64,000 nt of DNA from Stromatinia cepivora (taxonomy: Eukaryota; Ascomycota; Leotiomycetes; Helotiales; Sclerotiniaceae), in assembly GCA_014898415.1 (NCBI GenBank), contig RCTD01000007.1:124001-188000 (forward strand). The letters are read 5' to 3'. Position 1 is the first letter of the stretch; each line of letters begins with the position of its first letter. The notes below the pieces were generated by a model that did not search any database, was not told the origin of the DNA, and was given only the letters and a program-made list of their open reading frames with translations. Made by a program: the position numbers and the translations under genes. Shown here one piece after another: positions 48,876 through 61,422 of this stretch.

Positions 48876-49446
48876 ATAAAATAGAATAGAATGATAAATA
48901 TAGATTAACATCCGTTCTTCTGAGAAGGGAAGCTCCATGAAACATGAAACGTCCATCCATACATTCATTGCCCATCCGATTATCCAACTCAAATTGAAGC
49001 ATTCAAAGAAAGTCGACAATCCAAGCGTTTTCAAACGTTATTCCACCTCAAATATCCCATTCAATCAATCATTCTTAAGTCAAGATACAGATATAAAATA
49101 CAACAATTAATTAACTACAACTCAACGATTATTCTCCCAGCATTGCTGCTCTAGCCTCATGTATTCTATCAGAGGGTATATCCATCATCCATCATCCATC
49201 ATCCATCAAGCCCAATCCCCATTTTCCATACTAATAATACATCATAGGGATCATAACCTCATTCCATTCCCATCACCCTTAAAACGCCAGAAAAGAAAAG
49301 AAAAGAATAACGATACCTCCCTTACTCAGGCCGAAAATATACAATGAAAAGCCGAGTATTCTTTCCATACCCGAATACGGACGACTATCGTGCGGAAGGT
49401 AATCCTAGGATATTTACCCATCCCCTCGGTCCGTCTCCTCGAAGAA
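48876..49446. other. Convergent intergenic region
   Basis: Short 3' flanks of two convergent genes. Contains a CCATCATCCATCAT repeat (about 49180-49207). No gene seen. Confidence 0.65.
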
Positions 49447-50612
49447 TTAAATAGCAAAACAAGTAGCAAAAACCATCGCGATCATAACCCACCAACCCAT
49501 TCCCTCAGCGGCTGTCCTCCCAGCAGCAGAATCCGTTCCACCGCTCGCAGTCGTCCCATTGGGTAATGTTCCATTAATAAGAATAGTTGTCGTTCCATTA
49601 ACATCCGCGACATTAACCAATGTTTTGTTCAACGCCGCATAATTTCCATCTCCGATCAACTCGTCGAGAAACGTAGTATCTCCATTATCATCACATCCAC
49701 ATACCGAATATGCAGCGCAGAGACAAGTAACGGGTCGTGTTTCATTAACTCCCGTTGTATCGGGATCTTGACGGGTGGCTAGGGATGCAGATGTAGTATT
49801 GGTGGTATTGCGAGTGGCGGAATGGTTGCGGAATGTATATGTGTTGTGGTATGGATAGCTGTAGGCACCATAGAGCCAGAGACCGGGATAGATGGATAGA
49901 ACGCCGAGGCCGAGAAAGAGAGGAGCTATTCCTAAGGGTGAGCGACCCCCGGCTGAATAAGGTGTTGTTGCTCCTCCACCATACTATTGGGTTTGGTTAG
50001 TCTTTAATATATACAATGTTTTGGGGGAATGGGCACATACATATCTTCCACCGCCATAAGCAGGTCGGGGTCCGGACCCGGCTCTTGTAGCGCCACCCGC
50101 GGAAGAAGAAGAGGAGGTTACTCCTCCTCTGCCGGAAGATGAACTGCTTTTTTCAAAGTTAGAGCTTGATTCCTTTAAGATTGATGAACTCGCTGCGATT
50201 ACAGCAGACACTACTGCCATAACGGCTCCCCTCTTCTTAACATATGAAACACATTCGAATCCCCAGAAACTTTCTGGACCCCAACTGCTTCCTGTCCATC
50301 CGTCCCATCTCCAGAAATGAAAGAATCTCCAAAAGCATACCTTGAAGAAGAGCCTCCTCCCTTCCCACCACCACCACTCGAACCACCCCCACCACCTCTT
50401 CCACCCCCTCCTCCACCTCCTTTACGTTTAAACAAATCGCGTTTTTCTTCCTCGCTCGAATACCAGGTGAAATCCTCCGTTTCCGCATGCGCATGCGCGT
50501 TCGCATTTGCGTCGCGCACAATAAGTTCGTTTGAGGGTATATATTGTGGATGCGCAAATGAAGGGGTCGAGGAGAGAAGTAGCAGCGCTACTGTCCAGAT
50601 ATGCGACCTCAT
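49447..50612 (-). CDS. Secreted or membrane-anchored low-complexity protein (DUF7732-like)
   Basis: Exons 50341-50612, 50041-50230 and 49447-49983 sum to 332 aa. A signal peptide is clear (MRSHIWTVALLLLSSTPSFA, cut near AHPQ), followed by a Gly-rich run and a Ser-rich region (LKESSSNFEKSSSSSGRGG). Next comes a hydrophobic segment (LGIAPLFLGLGVLSIYPGLW), a conserved-looking YPYHNTYTF, a cysteine cluster CLCAAYSVCGCDDN, several N-glycosylation sequons (NTT, NGT) and a hydrophobic C-terminus (GWWVMIAMVFATCFAI) suited to a membrane or GPI anchor. Function unknown; probably at the cell surface. Unspliced frames suggest two proteins, but phased GT-AG junctions join them. Confidence 0.8.
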
Positions 50613-51874
50613 GATGAGGATAATGTTCTTCTATTTGCGAAGGTCTGATAAAAGAGATAGGTTTTTGGATAGTATTCTATCTATTGTATCGTAATGCGAA
50701 TGCGCGAAGGAATAAGTTTATTCAAAGGAAACTAATGTAATGTAGTGGAGTGTAAATGTAAATGTGAATGTAAAAGTAACTGTGACTGTCAAACACAGCT
50801 TCACATGTAAAATCCTTAATAAGGATAAGTTAGATATCCAACTCAGACTTTAAAAAAAGTTTCGAAATCTGCACTTTATTTCACCACAGCCAGTTTAGAT
50901 TGTGCTTGCTGTTCAATGAATAATATGATGTTGCGTTTGTCACAAAGTATATAAATACCTTGGTGGTAATGATTTAATTCACCAACTTCTTGATTCTTTC
51001 CAAACAACCGGGTACCCGACTTACCGTCAAATCCGTAGCACAGCCAAGATTCGCCTTGACGGTTCGCCTCACCTTAGTACTCACTAATTCAAATACTTTA
51101 GTTTTTGCCCACGCGACTCATTGAGCGTTTGTCTCCTATGAAAGAACCAAATCAATGGTGCCTAGCATTGCCACCGCGCCTTGGCAAGTAGTTTTTCAAT
51201 ATTTCTTACCGCTTGTATTTGCATTTGTATTTGTATTTGTATTTGTATTTGTATTTGCATTAAGAAGCACGAGCATAATGCTATCAAATGAATAGGTAGA
51301 CCTCCATTGCAACCCATGAAATCATATAGATGCAGCATATTCCAGTTTCCACTGCATCACCCCAATGGATAACTTGCTTAAACCCCCTGCAGAAAACTCA
51401 AGTCGCCTTACACGTGATGTGGGGTAACGGCTTGACAGATATTACATGAAGATATGGGTCGGTAGATTAGATCTCGTAAATTAATTATGTGAATGAATGA
51501 TTGGAAAACTGCTAGAAATGTTCTAGAAAGAATAAGGATGATGAGGATGTGCATGTGGAAGCGAATATGTCATCGAGCAAGGCTTATATTCTAGTTCCGC
51601 AATGGAGGCTTAGGATTTACATTAGAAGTATTTCTTTGTTCTAGATTCATCAGCTGAGTTCCACCCACGCCCCTCAGATTCAAGATCTTCATGATTAGAG
51701 AAGCATTGGAAAAACACTAGAATTGCGGTTGATGTTCTAGAGTATTGATATTTTTTATTAGTGCTTTTAGTTATCCAGTCCGTTCCAAAACGTTTTGACT
51801 GTATTGTGTAGTAACATTGCTATCAGGGCTCATAGCCAAACCTAAAAACTTTCAAAATGCTCATCTGACCTTTC
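50613..51874. other. Intergenic region with hexamer repeat
   Basis: Upstream of the secreted-protein gene and downstream of the UAP gene. Contains an AATGTAAATGTGAATG-type repeat (about 50740-50790) and a TATTTG hexamer repeat (about 51210-51260). No coding frame is credible. Confidence 0.65.
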
Positions 51875-53470
51875 CTATGATATCTCCTTCTCTAAGACAG
51901 CTGGGGCCTTAATGGTCTGGCCCTTTAACTTCTCCAGCTCCTCTCCGCCCTAGAGATAGGTTAGCTTGATCGAATTGAGAGGTAATTAGAATCAACTTAC
52001 ATAGCTGAACAATGGAGAGACTTCGATACCATCATCAGTACTCTCCCCAATAACAGTAGCACCTGCAGCTTGTACCCATCGTTTCCCTTGATCCATGATA
52101 TCTTTCTTACTAGTATCTGGATCATCTTCACCGGTTCCTTTTGCGTTCTTGAGTGGTGAGAATTCATCCTCGCGTTTGACTTCCATGCAAGCAAATTTGC
52201 TAAGTTCTAACATTGGGAAGACATCGAAAACAAACTGCTCAAGTTTGATACCGTTTGGCTTCTCAGGTTTGACGGTTGTACCCTTCTTAGTATCCACATA
52301 AGGAATCTTCTTTCGTGCAACGTGATGAGGTAATTTGTGGGCCCATACGGGAATCGATTCGAGGAATCGGAAAGAGTAATAGTGATTAACGATATTTGCT
52401 GCTCTGAACTTCAAGACATCTGGTTGCTTAGCATCCTTGGCTTCAGCAGTCTCCTTGTCGATTTCGGAATATTCAACAACATCTGGCTTGCCATTCTTGA
52501 GGAGGATCAGACCAACAGATTCGGTAGCATTTCTCTTTCGTACAACCTTTGTAGCAATATCGACATCTTTAGATGCTGAAAATCCAATAAATACTGGATC
52601 TGCCACCTTCACGAGACAGTTGTCTACGCAGTAAGCGTGAATGTGTTGAATGCCCCGGTTTGTCATATCAGACAAAACATTTGATGTGACAATGGCTTGG
52701 TAAATACCACCGTTTCCATCCGGTGCAACAGCAACCTTACCCTTAGTCTCCAAAAGGATCTTACCATCATTCGAAATACAAGGAAGAACACCTTGTTCGA
52801 AAATAATAACATTCTCCTTTTCTAAACCAAAGTAACCATTTTCCTCAAAGTACTTTTCGGTAGGTCCTCGTGTTGGCCCACTGGTCATAACATACCAGGG
52901 AACAACCACCTTTTTATCCGCTGCATTACCAGCCTTCTTATGTGCCAATCTTTGAACTCTGCGAATACGTTCTGCCTGTATTTGAAAAAGAGATTTTCCG
53001 GAAGGTAGACCAATATCGAAGCAACCCTTGGGAGCTGAGCTTCCTAAACGGGTTCCTTGGCCACCAGCCATCAGCACAACTGCAACCTTATTCTCTGCAA
53101 TCAAATCCAAACCCATTCCATACCACTTCTCAATATCTTCAGCTTTTGAATCGAGGATACTGGCAGTTGCGGATTCAGGGAGTGGTTCAAGACCTGTTTC
53201 TTGATCGGCATCTTGAGCTTTGGGTGGGTTGAGTGCTGCATCGGTGATTTTGTTAATATATTCGGGATCGAAATTGGAGAGTTGTTCGTAAAGAGCAGCT
53301 TTCTCTGCGATGTCGAGGGTATCGTAAAATGCGAAAACTTGGTCTTGTTTTGCTTTGGTGTACTTCTCCTTGAGTTGTTCGAGCTCGGTGGAGCTGGGCT
53401 CTTTAGGAGGGGCAGCTTGTGCTTTGCCTCCAATGTGCAAAGTATCGAGTACTTTCTGAACGGATTCCAT
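51875..53470 (-). CDS. uap1: UDP-N-acetylglucosamine pyrophosphorylase
   Basis: Makes UDP-GlcNAc from UTP and GlcNAc-1-phosphate, the donor for chitin, N-glycans and GPI anchors; cytosolic. Exons 52001-53470 and 51875-51949 (51-nt intron GTAAGT...CTCTAG) give 514 aa. The nucleotide-binding loop [11 protein letters not shown] (residues 133-143) with [16 protein letters not shown], the [19 protein letters not shown] block, [45 protein letters not shown] and the FVFDVFPM segment are all diagnostic of the eukaryotic UAP family. The start ATG at 53470 ([12 protein letters not shown]) is chosen over the in-frame extension upstream, which is AT-rich leader. Divergent from the DNA glycosylase gene, 526 bp apart. 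Confidence 0.95.
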
Positions 53471-53996
53471 GATTTTGTATTTTACGAAGTAGAGTTGTGT
53501 ATTCTGTATGGTATGAAGTGTATGACCAAGCGTATGATAATTGAGAAAATAAAATAATAAAATATAATCAGGGGGAATGGAATTTATATGATTTTTTTTG
53601 TTTTTACCTGTCTTACTGACGGAAGGCACGCACAGCCCAGCCCCACCATTCATTCACCGTTACGAAAAGATGAGGGTCGCTAGAACAACAGCATACCTTG
53701 CTGGTACTATTCTATTTATATTAATTGGGTAATGTCCTCTTTTCTGCTTTATTTGACACGACAACATTCGTGTTCTTTCTTTGTCCGTTGGTAAAGTATG
53801 TGAGAGGATAGAAAACAGTTACACATACACACATTTGAACATTTTGAGTCTCTTCGTGTTACTTCTGTTCGTATCACAATTTATGCTGATCATGATTGTG
53901 GAAAATTCATCGTATCGCTCTCCTCCTACTTAAAGATTGCTGACCCTGGAGATCTACATTGTTGCAGATCTGTTGGATACTCAGCACTTTAATATT

Positions 53997-54956
53997 ATGT
54001 CGTCCAACATTATGGATAAACAACAAGATTCCAAATACTTCAAGCATGAAGAGGTAGAGATAGATACTCCAACTAGCTTATCAGCACCAAGCTTTGGAAG
54101 TCATCTAAACCTCTCATCATTCACATACTCTACAAATTCACCTTCACGCTCTACCCGACAGAGTCCTCGTCGACTATTATCGAGCTCATCAACTCCACAA
54201 CCATCCCCCTCTCTCCTCAAACGCAAACTCGATATAGATTCCCCTGTACCTGCGAACACATCCGCCTCCCCAGTCAAAAAATCCCGACCTCGACGCTCCA
54301 CAGGCTACGCGCCGCCATCCCTCTACGCGCATCTCCCATTCCTCCCAGATGTCATAGCCCCAAATCTCCTCTGCCTATTCATAGGCCTCAATCCCGGTCT
54401 AAAAACCGCTGGAGTGGGACATGCCTATGCGCATCCTTCCAATCGTTTCTGGAAAACACTATATTCTTCTGGTTGTACCACTCGTCTTCTGAAAGCGGAA
54501 GATGATGTGCGATTACCTGAGTTGTATTCTTTAGGGAATACGAATATTGTGGAAAGACCAACGAGAAATGGGAGTGAGTTGTCCAAAACAGAAATGGATA
54601 ATGGGGTAAGCGTATTGGAAGAGAAAATCAGGATGTATAGACCAGAGGTGGTGGCGTTGGTGGGAAAGAGCATTTGGGAGAGTGTATGGAGGGTGAAGAA
54701 AGGGAAGGCGATGATGAAGGATCAATTCAAATATGGGTGGCAATCGGAAGAAGAGAATTTGGGGATTGTGAGGGGTGCAGAGTCTTGGATAGGAGCAAGA
54801 ATTTTTGTTGCATCCAGTACATCTGGATTGGCTGCATCATTGTCACCAGCGGAAAAAGAAAAGATTTGGAGGGAATTGGGATCTTGGATTGAGCAAAGAA
54901 GAAAAGAAAGAGATGGAATACATAAAGTGAAAGAGGAGCTCGAAGACAGTGGTTGA
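53997..54956 (+). CDS. G/T(U)-mismatch-specific DNA glycosylase (TDG/MUG family)
   Basis: Nuclear base-excision enzyme that removes uracil or thymine opposite guanine (S. pombe Thp1, human TDG). Single exon, 319 aa from the first ATG (MSSNIMDKQQ); 53937 in the same frame is a TTG, not a start. A disordered Ser/Pro/Arg-rich N-terminus (residues 1-110, with KKSRPRRST, a possible nuclear signal) precedes the catalytic domain: FIGLNPGLKTAGVGHAYAHP with catalytic Asn132, HPSNRFWKTLY, the GNTNIVERPTRNGSEL loop, VVALVGKSIWE, and the DNA-intercalation motif VASSTSGLAA. The last usually has Pro-Ser-Thr-Ser-Gly; here Pro is Ser. In a genome with RIP, repair of deaminated bases is of note, but no special role is shown. 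Confidence 0.93.
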   Translation: MSSNIMDKQQDSKYFKHEEVEIDTPTSLSAPSFGSHLNLSSFTYSTNSPSRSTRQSPRRLLSSSSTPQPSPSLLKRKLDIDSPVPANTSASPVKKSRPRRSTGYAPPSLYAHLPFLPDVIAPNLLCLFIGLNPGLKTAGVGHAYAHPSNRFWKTLYSSGCTTRLLKAEDDVRLPELYSLGNTNIVERPTRNGSELSKTEMDNGVSVLEEKIRMYRPEVVALVGKSIWESVWRVKKGKAMMKDQFKYGWQSEEENLGIVRGAESWIGARIFVASSTSGLAASLSPAEKEKIWRELGSWIEQRRKERDGIHKVKEELEDSG

Positions 54957-55940
54957 ATATTTTACTGCAAGGTTTGGACATTTGCATTTTTGCATTGTTC
55001 CATCAGCTCTTGGACATTGCAACTAGTTTAACGTATTATATTCGATTAGATTAGAATGCTTGAATTTGGCTGTAATAGAGTGGTCCTTTTCCTTTTCCAT
55101 GAATAGTATAGGTGCCCCCGCCTCTGACTTTGATAAAGGAACAAACCCTAATAATACAAAACATACTATAGATGTATAACCTCGGGACTTCAAATTTATA
55201 GTCGAGCACTCCAGATTCCGGCTATCATTTTACATAAAAACCATGATTTCCACCTATTAATAACTTTATCAATAATTAATACAATTAATTAAAATATTGA
55301 ATATAGGTTCTTTATATAGATGTTAATCGACTGAAAATTTCATAATTTTAATATTTTTTATTTAAATATTAAATGTTTAATTTTTAATTTTTTAATCTAT
55401 ATAATTTATATATAAAATTCGAAAATTCGAAAATTCAATCTTGAAATATTTTATCGAAAAAAAGTCGAGAAAAATCGAGAAAAATCTGAAATTTTCAAAA
55501 TTCGTTTCTGTTTATATAATAAATCGGTAATCAATATTTCATTTGATTATGCTCATAAATAAGAAAATTTGAAATATAAAAAATCACGGGTTTTGGTGTG
55601 AATAAATGATTAAACTCTCTCGCAGCTGCTTTCGGCCGACGATTCGACCGAATTTTGGTTGTTCATCATAGGCACGATATCAACTCAACTTTCATCTTAT
55701 AATTTCTATCAAGAGAAAATAAATTATATTTTTAGGCCTTTAACTTTAAAGTTCTAATTTGACACCCCAGAACATCTTTCGGACCCCGATACGAGTATTT
55801 CACCTTCCTTGCACATATGACGATGGCTCTATAAATACCCGGTTGTTACCGTTACATTCTCATCCTCATCCAAGCTATTTTACAAGAACCAGAAATCGTC
55901 AAAGGCGTAGCACCATCAATAATAAATCAAATTTTCAAAC
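54957..55940. other. Intergenic region with AT-rich insert
   Basis: 55,250-55,600 is sharply AT-rich between mixed-composition flanks. Weak inverted similarity joins 55224-55249 and 55582-55610 (both read inward ATCATTT...AAAACC..TGATTT), so it may be an old MITE. The right part (55,750-55,940) is the leader of the next gene. No coding frame. Confidence 0.5.
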
Positions 55941-57203
55941 ATGACAACTCTTCCATCAACCTACAAAGCTCTACGCTTTAGTACCCTTGCAGGACCTCTA
56001 ACCGTCGAGGAACAAAACATCTCTTCTGTCCATACCCCCAAAACCCTTCTGATCAAAGTTCATTTTGCGTCTATTAACCCCGTTGATACACAATTATGGC
56101 GTGCAGGCATCGTTTCCATTGTTTCTGGTTCCAAAGGTATGGGACGTGATTTCTCTGGCACAATTGTAGCTATTGGAAATCAGGTGAAAGGAAATTGGTC
56201 TATTGGAGATGAAGTATTCGGGTGTTTGTTCCAAATGGTATGTTTATCACTCGGTTTTTTGGGACGTGGAAATGGTTTAAATCTGTTACTGATAGGGAGA
56301 TAGTACGGACAAGGAACATTCAGTCAATATATTGCTGTTGATCCAGTTTCAGACCCAGTGGTCAAGAGACCGAATTGTTTATCGCGTGAAGCTGCAGCAG
56401 CTATTCCACTTGTTACACTGACGATGTTTTCTGCTTTGAGTTGGCTTCCTCCGCTTAAAGGTACTTCGCAGAGAAGAGTGATTGTGCGAGGGGCATCAGG
56501 AGGATGTGGATCATGGGCTGTTCAAAGTGAGCCTCTTTTGCCCTTTCCCACAGAAATCTTACAAATATCATGTAATGATGTTAACAATTCTAAAAGTGGC
56601 AAAACATCTATACGATTGTCACGTCACAGCCATGTGTTCCAGCAAAAACGTAGACTATGTCAAAAGTTTAGGAGCCGATGAAGTGATAGATTACACCTCC
56701 CAACCAGTCCTACAAACATTGCTCGACAGCAAAATTGCTTCAACTGGTTTCGATCTTTTGATAGATTGCGTGGGTGGAACAGAGCTTATTCCTTTCTACG
56801 TACATCTCCTGACAACCTCGGACCCTATTCCTATTCTTATTCCTCTAACAATTACGCACAGCATGAACTTCTCCATACCAAGGGAGCATACGTCACAATA
56901 GTAGGTGACGAGACCGACGTAAAAGGAATGGGAGGCCCCATGACATTCTTCAATAATCCCATACAGATATGGAGATATATAGCAGGTTGGATATGGGGTC
57001 CTCGCTATGCAGTTATTTTTATGTATAAAAAACCCGAATATTTAGAGAAGATTGTGGGATTAGCAGAAAGAGGAGAGGCAAAGGTTGAGATTCAGGAAGT
57101 TATCAAAGATGCATTGAACGAGGAGAAACAGGGGTGGCTTAGAGCTATTGAGATCATTGAGAGTGCGAGGGTAAAGGGGAAAATTGTTCTTGAGATTTTG
57201 TAA
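55941..57203 (+). CDS. Quinone oxidoreductase-like / RTN4IP1-like MDR protein
   Basis: NAD(P)H-dependent medium-chain reductase without zinc ligands. Exons 55941-56237, 56304-56526, 56597-56799 and 56862-57203 give 354 aa. The N-half has FASINPVDTQLWRAG and GMGRDFSGTIVAIG, followed by GDEVFGCLFQM joined to YGQGTFSQYIAVDP. The nucleotide-binding loop is GASGGCGSWAVQ (GxSGGxG), joined by the second splice to MAKHLYDCHVTAMCSSKNVDYVKSLGAD, then DEVIDYT, FDLLIDCVGG, and C-terminal KGKIVLEIL. All four exons end or start on good GT-AG signals, and each frame change is explained by an intron. Substrate unknown. Only distantly similar to the other MDR gene at 26556. Confidence 0.9.
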
Positions 57204-57399
57204 TGTGAATAACTATTTGGTAATAATAAAATAATTTTGACTTGGGAAAGGCCCCCAGAGCTATGGAATCAAAAGGCACCCTGGTCGAGGCGAATCGCTT
57301 CATTCCTAGACTTTGATCACTAAGGAATCAAAATGTTGAACTTACATGTGCAGAATCATTGACAACCCATGCATGAACGGGGAAATCGGCGGGGGAAAG

Positions 57400-58400
57400 C
57401 AGCTGCGATGGTTGAATATCAAGAAGTTATACACTTGAATTACAGATCATGTGCTAAAATAATGCCTGGAAACCTTTCAAGCTTGGTGAGCTACTCTCCC
57501 CCCGACAGATGTCGCGATTTTCTCAGGCGGCTCGGAGAAGTTCGTGGATGGAGCTCATGTATGTGGAAAATGGATACGCCATTTACCAAAATTGGAGGGC
57601 AGCTAACAACAGGACACTGCTCGATTAACCCATTCTCGCATGTCTTCAATGCAGAGGCTATTGGGGCTAGAACAAACCAAAAAATGCCCCCGGAGATTAT
57701 TAACCGAGGAATATGGATGTGTATTGATAGACATCAGTTATCTGGTGTCTCCGTGGTAATACAGCTAATTCTTTCCAATGAGCATTTCTCAATTGCCAAG
57801 AGGTAATGCAAGAATATGATGTTGGAATCAGCTGGGCACCAGGGCACACTGGTATGGAAGGCAATGAAGCGGCTGAAAAACTAGTCGATCTCAGAGCAAA
57901 ATGCACTAGTTGCGACACAGGGCTTGCAGCCGAGCCTACGATCAGTAGGATCAGGTCGATTATGCGCAAGCAACAACGAGCAGCACACGCTAGTTAGTAG
58001 ACTAAGGCTAGTCTTAAGCTCTCAGCAAGCTACAAGAAATAGCATCTATTATATGCAGTCAAATCTTTTCCAGAGTTCCAGTTGCCCCGACATATACTCC
58101 ACCGTCTTTTTGTACTACGTTCTGCCTATGGTGACTTTGCATAATATCACCGCAAATTCAAGCACAATGATGCATCATTAGAATATATATGCAGTCAGGA
58201 AAAGACACCCTAACATTTAATTTTCTGTAATAATATTATTAATCGATTTCGGCAATGGCCAAATCGACCACGAACCCGACCCTCCACATCGCAAGAAGGT
58301 ATCGACTACCTTGCATGCCTTATGGCGAAACTACTGGATTTTGTGAAGCTCTTGGAGATTACAAAGTTCTATACAAAAGTATGCATCCGCTAGCGGGCCA
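57400..58400 (+). mobile_element. Decayed LINE (Tad-like) 3' end: RNase H and C-terminal region
   Basis: Pieces in changing frames align in order with the RNase H and C-terminus of fungal LINE ORF2. 57590-57665: GGQLTTGHCSINPFSHVFNAEAIGA. 57730-57900: SVIWCLRGNTANSFQ, stop, AFLNCQEVMQEYDVG, then ISWAPGHTGMEGNEAAEKL (the conserved HxGxxGNExAD block). 57900-57990: CDTGLAAEPTISRIRSI. 58080-58400: LPRHILHRLFVLRSAYGDFA, stop, YHRKFKHNDASLEYICSQ, FRQWPNRPRTR, EGIDYLACLMAKLLDF. Stops and frameshifts show it is dead. RT and the 5' part are absent, as expected for a 5'-truncated copy. A pyrimidine-rich tract follows (about 58410-58440). Confidence 0.75.
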
Positions 58401-59879
<1,479 letters not shown>

Positions 59880-61422
59880 CTAAAGTAATTGAGTTGTAAA
59901 TACACCTGTTGGATCCCATTCCTTCTTCAAAGCTTTCAGGCGAGCAAGCCTCTCCGCCCCTCTATACCTCCGCTCGATAGGACCAACCCTAGTACCGTTC
60001 TGAAAGTCCGCAAAATTCGCCACGTCGCCGCCGCGCATAACAGTAATAGATTTAGCATTATACTCGTCGACCTTGGCACGATTCTTAGCATCTGTGTGCC
60101 AGATCAAGTTGTTCCTAAATCAATTAGCTTATAGAACATCATAAAGGAATTCTGAAATGTTTTTGCTTACTGCCAGTAGCGGATGTCATGAAGGCACATG
60201 GCCGATTCGAAATCAGGCGTCTTGACAGGCCTCGCGTCCCACTGAAAGTTGAATGCGGTATTGATTGCATCTGGACACTCAGCAATCATCTCTGTCCATA
60301 TCTCAATGGTTTGAATAAAAGCTTCTTGATCAAATCGGTGGAGACCGACAACACCAAAGCGTTTGAAACCTCCCTTGGCAGCAAGTGCCTCCCGTCCATC
60401 GCTTGCGTTCTGAATAGGTACCGCAGCACCATTAGCAACGATTGGTTTAAGGTCATATAGAACTTTATACGCCTCTGTTGCATCATCGGGATTGCCGGTG
60501 TAGCGAGCCGCAATAACTAGGCATGGGTTTCGTGCTGGCGGTGGCGCCATGATCATCATAAGACCAGCGGTTGCATAGCGGCCATCATCTATTAAATCCT
60601 TCATAACAGAAGCCACTTCCCGGGCACGAGCCAGCGGAAAAACGAAGCTACCAGCCCATATGACACCTTTATCGTTTCCGAGGGCTTGTAGGGGATGAAG
60701 CTTGATGGTAAGCTGCGTGATGAGGCCAAAAAACTGTCCGGCACCACGTATAGCGTAGAGAAGACCTGGATGTGTTTCGCCGTTTACATCAAGCAGTTCT
60801 CCCTTTGCGGTTATTATACGCGCCGAGAGAATTTGGTCCGATCCGAAACCCGTGATAGAAGAAGTGATCGAGGCTCCTCCGCCGAGAAAGTAAGGGATGG
60901 CGCCCACTGTATTGCCATTTCCCAAAGCTAGATGCAACAAATTAGCATCGCTCCCTAAAATAATTGACAATGTATACCAGTGAAAAATCCAGCATCTGCA
61001 AGAGCTACAGCTACATCTTTAGAGAGGATGCTTCCTTTGAGAGTCGCTGTGTTAGAATTCGTGTCCACCTCTACTCCTTTGTATAGGCTTAAATCAATAA
61101 TGATGCCGTTGCCGCCAATAGTAGACCATTCACTATGACCCCCGCTTTTGGTTACGAAAGGAACAGAGTATTTGGAAGCCCATTGCACCTAAATTGCCTG
61201 TTAGCAAGGACCCAAGGTAGAGGTCTAAATGCTACAGCGCCTTACAATCTTTTGACAGTCACTTTCCGAGCTTGGGAGCACTATAGCACCAGGAGTTTTC
61301 AGATCAATATCTGTCCATCGCTTCAGGTGCTCCACAAACTTGGAATCCTTAGGATCCGCTAGGATCTCGCAGGTCGGAGTCAAGGTTGCCTTTAGTTCTG
61401 GAATTTGTGTGAGAGAACTCAT
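59880..61422 (-). CDS. FAD-linked oxidoreductase (BBE-like, FAD_binding_4)
   Basis: Berberine-bridge-type flavoprotein oxidase, often in secondary metabolism or sugar oxidation. Exons 61246-61422, 60978-61188, 60171-60927 and 59880-60114 sum to 459 aa. The FAD-binding half has PGAIVLPSSESDCQKIV, then VPFVTKSGGHSEWSTIGG, whose His is the usual covalent flavin site. TVGAIPYFLGGGASITSSI replaces the usual Cys-containing second attachment motif, so mono-covalent FAD is expected. The C-terminal BBE segment reads RYRGAERLARLKALKKEWDPTGVF. No signal peptide is seen (MSSLTQIPELKATL), unlike many secreted relatives; the in-frame ATG at 61437 would add only five residues. Confidence 0.9.

Noticed and set aside
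49447..50612. Two separate surface-protein genes
   Set aside because: Phased splice signals at 50231-50340 and 49984-50040 join signal peptide, serine-rich and cysteine-rich parts into one frame.
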